A stretch of DNA of 9,434 bases from an uncultured Oscillibacter sp. GTDB taxonomy: Bacteria; Bacillota; Clostridia; Oscillospirales; Oscillospiraceae. The notes below the pieces were generated by a model. The model saw nothing but the letters and a program-made list of their open reading frames with translations, ran no database searches and was not told where the DNA came from. Below, piece by piece: positions 6,860 to 9,434 of the stretch. The stretch spans positions 1 through 9,434 of the forward strand of contig CAMMCS010000070.1 of the NCBI GenBank assembly GCA_946494635.1, read 5' to 3'. Made by a program: the position numbers and the translations under genes. Every line of letters starts with the position of its first letter. The stretch's first letter is position 1.

Positions 6860-7007
6860 AGATAAAACCTCCTCAGAGCGCATACCGGAGCCTCCGGCAC
6901 GCTGATATCTGGTTCCTCCCGAATCCGGCGCAGCTTCTCCGCTCCCGGCAGAGAACGGCAAAAGCCCCGTCAGCCCATAACGGGCCGCCGGCGCTCCTGC
7001 CCGCGCG
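6860..7007 (-). other. GC-rich clpP leader
   Basis: If transcription starts within the inverted repeat at 7008-7037, clpP mRNA has an untranslated leader of about 150 nt. It is GC-rich and holds small possible stems: CCGGAG/CTCCGG around 6885-6897, and GCCC/GGGC around 6973-6985. No T-tract follows these stems. The only upstream ATG codons are one followed at once by a stop (ATG GGC TGA) and one in frame with clpP 8 codons before the chosen start. I recognise no known riboswitch. Confidence 0.4.
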
Positions 7008-7037
7008 GACGCCTGTGTATATTTTAGCACAGGCGTC
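7008..7037 (-). promoter_or_regulatory. Palindromic operator-like site over clpP promoter candidate
   Basis: GACGCCTGTG (7008-7017) and CACAGGCGTC (7028-7037) form a perfect 10-bp inverted repeat around a 10-nt AT-rich centre. Read on the minus strand, the left arm ends in TG and is followed by C and TAAAAT (7026-7021), giving an extended -10 sequence TGCTAAAAT; no good -35 is seen at the right distance. A start site would fall near 7014, inside the second arm, so the repeat is more likely to act as DNA than as RNA. It is not followed by T residues on either strand and so is a poor terminator. A repressor or other regulator binding here would block clpP transcription; which protein is unknown. 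It does not match CIRCE or CtsR operators. Confidence 0.55.
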
Positions 7038-7070
7038 ATACGGAAATTTGTCGGATTCGCCGGCGCCGGG

Positions 7071-7092
7071 AAACACAAAACCCGACCGTCGG
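7071..7092 (-). terminator. Weak terminator candidate after tig
   Basis: Beginning 16 bp past the tig stop, the minus strand carries the palindrome CCGAC-G-GTCGG (7092-7082), a short stem with a small loop, followed at once by a T-rich stretch TTTTGTGTTT (7080-7071). The T-tract is the best in the window but the stem is only 4-5 bp, so termination is likely partial at most. It would separate tig from clpP transcription and fits a promoter candidate just downstream. Confidence 0.4.
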
Positions 7093-7108
7093 CCTGGCTG
7101 CCCCGGAG

Positions 7109-8596
7109 TTACTCAGCGGTCTCCTGGGTCTCCTCTTCCTTCTTGGCGGTCTTCCGGGTGGTCTTCTTGGCGGGCTTCTTCTCGCCCTCCTCTGCCTCCC
7201 CGGCAGATTCCGCCTTCTTGGTGGTCTTCTTCGCGGTCTTCTTGGCGGGCTTCTTCTCACCCTCCTCCGCAGTCTTCTCGCCGTCATCGGCCTCCGCCTT
7301 CTTGGCGGACTTCTTCTCGGGCTTGGCGGCAGTGGCACTGTCCGCCACCACGGCGATGGCCTTCCGGCTTCTCAGCTGATCCTTCACCTGATCCGCGGTG
7401 ATGTACTTTTTCACAGTATCCAGCTCCATGCCGTACTGATCAGCCATCTTCTGGAACTCGGCCTCCACCTCTTCGTCGGTGGCGTCGATATTCTCCGCCT
7501 TGATGATGGCCGCCATGGCCAGGTCCATACGGACCTGCTTCAGCGCGGGCTCCTTGGCGTCATCAATCAGCTTGGACTCCTCCATGCCGGTGGTCTTCAT
7601 ATAGTCATCGTAGTTGATGCCCTGCTGCATCAGCTGCATCTTGAAGTTGTCCAGATACTGCCGGGCCTGGGCATCCACCATCGCGTCGGGCACGTCGGCG
7701 GTGATATTCTCCGCCACCTGATCCATCAGGGCGTCCTCAAAGGCGCGCTGGGCGGATTCCTCCCGCTCGGCGGTGATCTTCTTCTTGAGATCCGCCTTCA
7801 GATCCTTCAGCGTGTCAAACTCGCTGACGTCCTTGGCAAACTCGTCGTCCAGGGCGGGGACCTGCTTCTCCTTCACCTCGCGGACCTTCACCTTGAAGAC
7901 CACAGCCTTGCCGGCCAGATCCTTGTGATAATCCTCCGGGAAGGTGATGTCCAGATCCTTCTCGTCGCCGGCCTTCATGCCGACAACCTGCTCCTCAAAG
8001 CCGGGGACAAAGGTGTGGGAGCCCAGCTCCAGGCTGTAGTTCTCGCCTTTGCCGCCGTCGAAGGGCTTACCGTCCAGGAAGCCCTCAAAGTCGATGACAG
8101 CGGTATCGCCCTCCTTGGCCTCCCGGTCCGCACTCACCAGGCGGGTATTCCGGTCGGTGAGGACCTTGAGCCGCGCGTCCACGTCGGCAGCGGTGACCTT
8201 GACCTCTTCCTTCTCAGCGGTGAGACCCTTGTACTGGCCCAGCGTGACTTCCGGATATACGGGGGCGGTGGCCTTAAAGGTGAAACCGTCCTTCGTTACC
8301 TGGCCCTCCATCTCCACGGCGGGATAGCCCACCACCTGGAGCTCCTTCTCCTTTACCGCAGCCTCATAGGCATCGGGAAACGCGATATTGATTGCCTCCT
8401 CGAAAAATACCTCGGCGCCGTACATCCCCTCGATGATCTTCCGGGGAGCCTTTCCGGGGCGGAAGCCCGGCACGTTGATCTTCCGGCGCATCTTCCGGTA
8501 AGCCTTTTCGATGGCGGCCTCGAACTCCGCCGCACCGACCTCGATGGTCAGAACGACCTGGCTCTTTTCAATCTTCTCGCAGCTTTTCACAGTCAT
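7109..8596 (-). CDS. tig: Trigger factor with lysine-rich C-terminal tail
   Basis: This 495-residue protein is trigger factor, the ribosome-bound chaperone and peptidyl-prolyl isomerase that meets nascent chains at the exit tunnel. The ribosome-binding domain (1-115) carries the signature GFRPGKAP (44-51), an FKBP-type isomerase domain follows (about 160-240), and the helical chaperone domain spans roughly 245-415. Typical family length is about 430, and the excess here is a tail at 425-495 with about 21 lysines, many alanines, threonines and glutamates, and two near-copies of an 18-residue unit beginning EEGEKKPAKKT (444-461 and 469-486). The tail looks disordered and resembles histone H1-like or nucleic-acid-binding tails. 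The ATG at 8596 is chosen because GGAGG (8611-8607) lies 10 nt upstream; an ATG seven codons earlier would contain that site. A palindromic extended -10 candidate lies at 8641-8655. It heads the tig-clpP-clpX-lon quality-control cluster. Confidence 0.97.
   Translation of the reverse strand: MTVKSCEKIEKSQVVLTIEVGAAEFEAAIEKAYRKMRRKINVPGFRPGKAPRKIIEGMYGAEVFFEEAINIAFPDAYEAAVKEKELQVVGYPAVEMEGQVTKDGFTFKATAPVYPEVTLGQYKGLTAEKEEVKVTAADVDARLKVLTDRNTRLVSADREAKEGDTAVIDFEGFLDGKPFDGGKGENYSLELGSHTFVPGFEEQVVGMKAGDEKDLDITFPEDYHKDLAGKAVVFKVKVREVKEKQVPALDDEFAKDVSEFDTLKDLKADLKKKITAEREESAQRAFEDALMDQVAENITADVPDAMVDAQARQYLDNFKMQLMQQGINYDDYMKTTGMEESKLIDDAKEPALKQVRMDLAMAAIIKAENIDATDEEVEAEFQKMADQYGMELDTVKKYITADQVKDQLRSRKAIAVVADSATAAKPEKKSAKKAEADDGEKTAEEGEKKPAKKTAKKTTKKAESAGEAEEGEKKPAKKTTRKTAKKEEETQETAE
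7139..7267 (-). repeat. In-gene 75-bp direct repeat encoding the trigger factor tail
   Basis: Two segments, 7139-7192 and 7214-7267, are direct repeats offset by 75 bp. The best-conserved part (7161-7192 against 7236-7267) differs at one of 32 positions. Both are in frame and encode the EEGEKKPAKKT units; a weaker third trace is the EKKSAKK stretch (protein residues 427-433). Such a repeat could expand or contract by slippage or recombination without breaking the frame. Confidence 0.8.
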
Positions 8597-8640
8597 CTTG
8601 TTTATTCCTCCGTTCATCCCCGGTTATACGCCGGTGCGAA

Positions 8641-8655
8641 ATGGTATTTTACCAT
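8641..8655 (-). promoter_or_regulatory. Candidate tig promoter within a palindrome
   Basis: ATGGTA (8641-8646) and TACCAT (8650-8655) form a perfect 6-bp inverted repeat around three T. On the minus strand it contains TGGTAAAAT (8654-8646), an extended -10 element, about 50 bp before the tig start. The region upstream holds an A6/T6 hairpin that could also serve as an AT-rich upstream element; no clear -35 hexamer lies 16-18 bp away. This is the best promoter candidate for tig, and the symmetry suggests possible control by a dimeric regulator, which is inference. Confidence 0.5.
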
Positions 8656-8664
8656 ACAATACCC

Positions 8665-8683
8665 AAAAAAGCTATACTTTTTT
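8665..8683 (-). terminator. A/T-rich hairpin after the metallophosphoesterase gene
   Basis: AAAAAAG (8665-8671) and CTTTTTT (8677-8683) can form a 7-bp stem with a 5-nt loop, starting 3 bp past the stop codon at 8687. In the minus-strand RNA the second arm ends in six U. The stem is almost entirely A-U, so it would be a weak terminator, and it may work mainly as an AT-rich element upstream of the tig promoter. Confidence 0.4.
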
Positions 8684-8686
8684 CCG

Positions 8687-9373
8687 TTATTCGCAAATTT
8701 TTTTTGGGACAAATCCCAGATAGTCCGCCGAGATCAGGGAAAAGGCCGCGCCGCCCCGCTCTCCCTCAATCCGCAGGCGGATAGCCGGGCCATGGAGATG
8801 GCCGTAGCAGCATACCTGTACGGGATAGGCCGCCAGGGTCCGCAGGATCTCCGGGCACTCGTAGCCCTGGTACAGGGGCGGGTAGTGGAGGAAGCAAAAG
8901 ATCGGCCGCCCCTCCGCCGCCTTCAGGGAGGTCTCCAGCCGCCCCACCTCCCGGTTCAGGACCTTTGCGTTGTGGGGCTTCTGGTCCTCCTCAAAAAACC
9001 AGCCCCGGGTGCCGCACAGGGCGTAGTCACCATAGAAGGCGCAGTTGTTGTGGAGAAAATCCAGGGTGGTGAACCCCTTCTCCGCGAAGAAGTTCTTCAT
9101 CTTGGACACCGTGGACCACCAGTAGTCATGGTTGCCCTTTACCAGGTACTTTTTGCAGGGGAACTGATCCAGGAAGCGGAAGTCCGCCTCCGCCTCGTTC
9201 AGGTCGATGCCCCAGGAGGTGTCTCCCGCCAGGATCAGCACATCGTCGCCTGTCAGGCGGCTCAGGGATTCTCCGATCCGGGCGGTATAGTTCTCCCAGG
9301 CGGGGCCGAACACCTCCATGGGCTTGTCAGCCGTCAGGGAGAGGTGCAGGTCTCCGATGGCGTAGAGTGCCAT
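8687..9373 (-). CDS. Metallophosphoesterase family protein (predicted phosphohydrolase)
   Basis: This 228-residue soluble protein has the full set of calcineurin-like metallophosphoesterase motifs: D8 and H10 in GDLH (7-10), D51 in AGDTSWG (49-55), GNHDYWW (80-86), H163 in FLHYPP (161-166) and GHLHG (191-195). These residues bind a two-metal centre that hydrolyses phosphate esters. No signal peptide or membrane segment is seen, so it should act in the cytosol. The family is conserved among Firmicutes as a single-domain predicted phosphohydrolase, but its physiological substrate is not known to me, so no gene symbol is given. The ATG at 9373 is preceded by AGGAGG with 8-nt spacing. It lies 90 bp upstream of tig in the same orientation, with an A/T hairpin and a promoter candidate between, so cotranscription with tig is doubtful. 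The function in relation to the protease cluster is unclear. Confidence 0.9.
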   Translation of the reverse strand: MALYAIGDLHLSLTADKPMEVFGPAWENYTARIGESLSRLTGDDVLILAGDTSWGIDLNEAEADFRFLDQFPCKKYLVKGNHDYWWSTVSKMKNFFAEKGFTTLDFLHNNCAFYGDYALCGTRGWFFEEDQKPHNAKVLNREVGRLETSLKAAEGRPIFCFLHYPPLYQGYECPEILRTLAAYPVQVCCYGHLHGPAIRLRIEGERGGAAFSLISADYLGFVPKKICE

Positions 9374-9407
9374 GCGGCACCCCTCCTATTACAATAAATT
9401 TGGACAG

Positions 9408-9434
9408 GAAAGCCGGGCAGCCAGTCCGGCTTTC
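9408..9434 (-). terminator. Hairpin at right edge, probably terminator of the preceding gene
   Basis: GAAAGCCGG (9408-9416) and CCGGCTTTC (9426-9434) form a perfect 9-bp inverted repeat with a 9-nt loop, ending exactly at the window edge, so the stem may be longer. On the minus strand the second arm ends in TTTC and leads to an AT-rich stretch before the metallophosphoesterase ribosome binding site. It most likely ends the unseen upstream gene; use by an unseen convergent plus-strand gene cannot be excluded. Confidence 0.55.

Noticed and set aside
7020..7031. TTAGCAC, matching the left part of the HrcA CIRCE operator
   Set aside because: CIRCE needs TTAGCACTC followed after 9 bp by GAGTGCTAA. 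The first arm matches only seven of nine bases and the second arm is absent; the real symmetry here is the 10-bp palindrome 7008-7037.
6860..7078. 73-residue N-terminal extension of ClpP
   Set aside because: A strong GAGGAGG site 8 nt before the ATG at 6859 and the canonical ClpP N-terminus at that point show that the upstream open frame is leader sequence kept open by high GC.
7139..7330. CRISPR-like or microsatellite array
   Set aside because: The repetition is explained by in-frame lysine-rich codons of the trigger factor tail; repeat units are two, unequal and coding, with no spacers.
7925..9397. Long plus-strand open frame opposite tig and the metallophosphoesterase
   Set aside because: It spans two clearly coding minus-strand genes and their intergenic region, has no domain features and is a compositional shadow.
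9374..9407. Promoter for the metallophosphoesterase (TGTAAT near the ribosome binding site)
   Set aside because: The hexamer would put the start site on or past the ribosome binding site, and no -35 is present; the true promoter is probably outside the window.

Overview
This window is a GC-rich block of conserved housekeeping genes, all eight on the minus strand, so gene order reads from high to low coordinates. The gene set and order (trigger factor, clpP, clpX, lonA, engB/ysxC, then pyrH-frr), Gram-positive style GGAGG ribosome binding sites, a ClpP beginning like the Firmicutes enzymes and a high GC content together suggest a GC-rich member of the Clostridia, probably an Oscillospiraceae-like gut anaerobe (Flavonifractor/Oscillibacter type). 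That assignment is inference from gene content and composition, not a database result.

Layout in transcription order. The right edge (9408-9434) holds a hairpin, probably belonging to the preceding gene. A metallophosphoesterase (8687-9373) follows. An AT-rich gap of 90 bp then carries an A/T hairpin and a palindromic extended -10 promoter candidate for tig (7109-8596), whose trigger factor has an unusual lysine-rich repeated C-terminal tail. A 249-bp gap holds a 10+10 bp perfect inverted repeat centred on another extended -10 sequence, then a GC-rich leader for clpP (6275-6859). A highly structured 181-bp spacer leads to clpX (4771-6093), a 91-bp spacer with two hairpins leads to lon (2259-4679), and engB (1653-2246) is translationally coupled to lon through a ribosome binding site overlapping the lon stop codon. 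A strong 13-bp hairpin (1614-1643) probably ends that transcript. pyrH (774-1490) and frr (156-713) then form their own small unit ending in a hairpin at 112-137.

Functionally, the right and central genes form a protein quality-control cluster: trigger factor receives nascent chains at the ribosome, ClpXP and Lon degrade tagged or damaged proteins, and the GTPase EngB assists large-subunit ribosome assembly. pyrH makes UDP from UMP and frr recycles ribosomes after termination; in many bacteria these two follow rpsB-tsf, which are absent here.

All eight proteins are intact with their expected catalytic residues. I see no mobile element, CRISPR array, tRNA, rRNA, defence system or obvious novel enzyme system. 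The items worth a second look are the trigger factor tail, the palindromes overlapping the promoter candidates, and the structured clpP-clpX and clpX-lon spacers.
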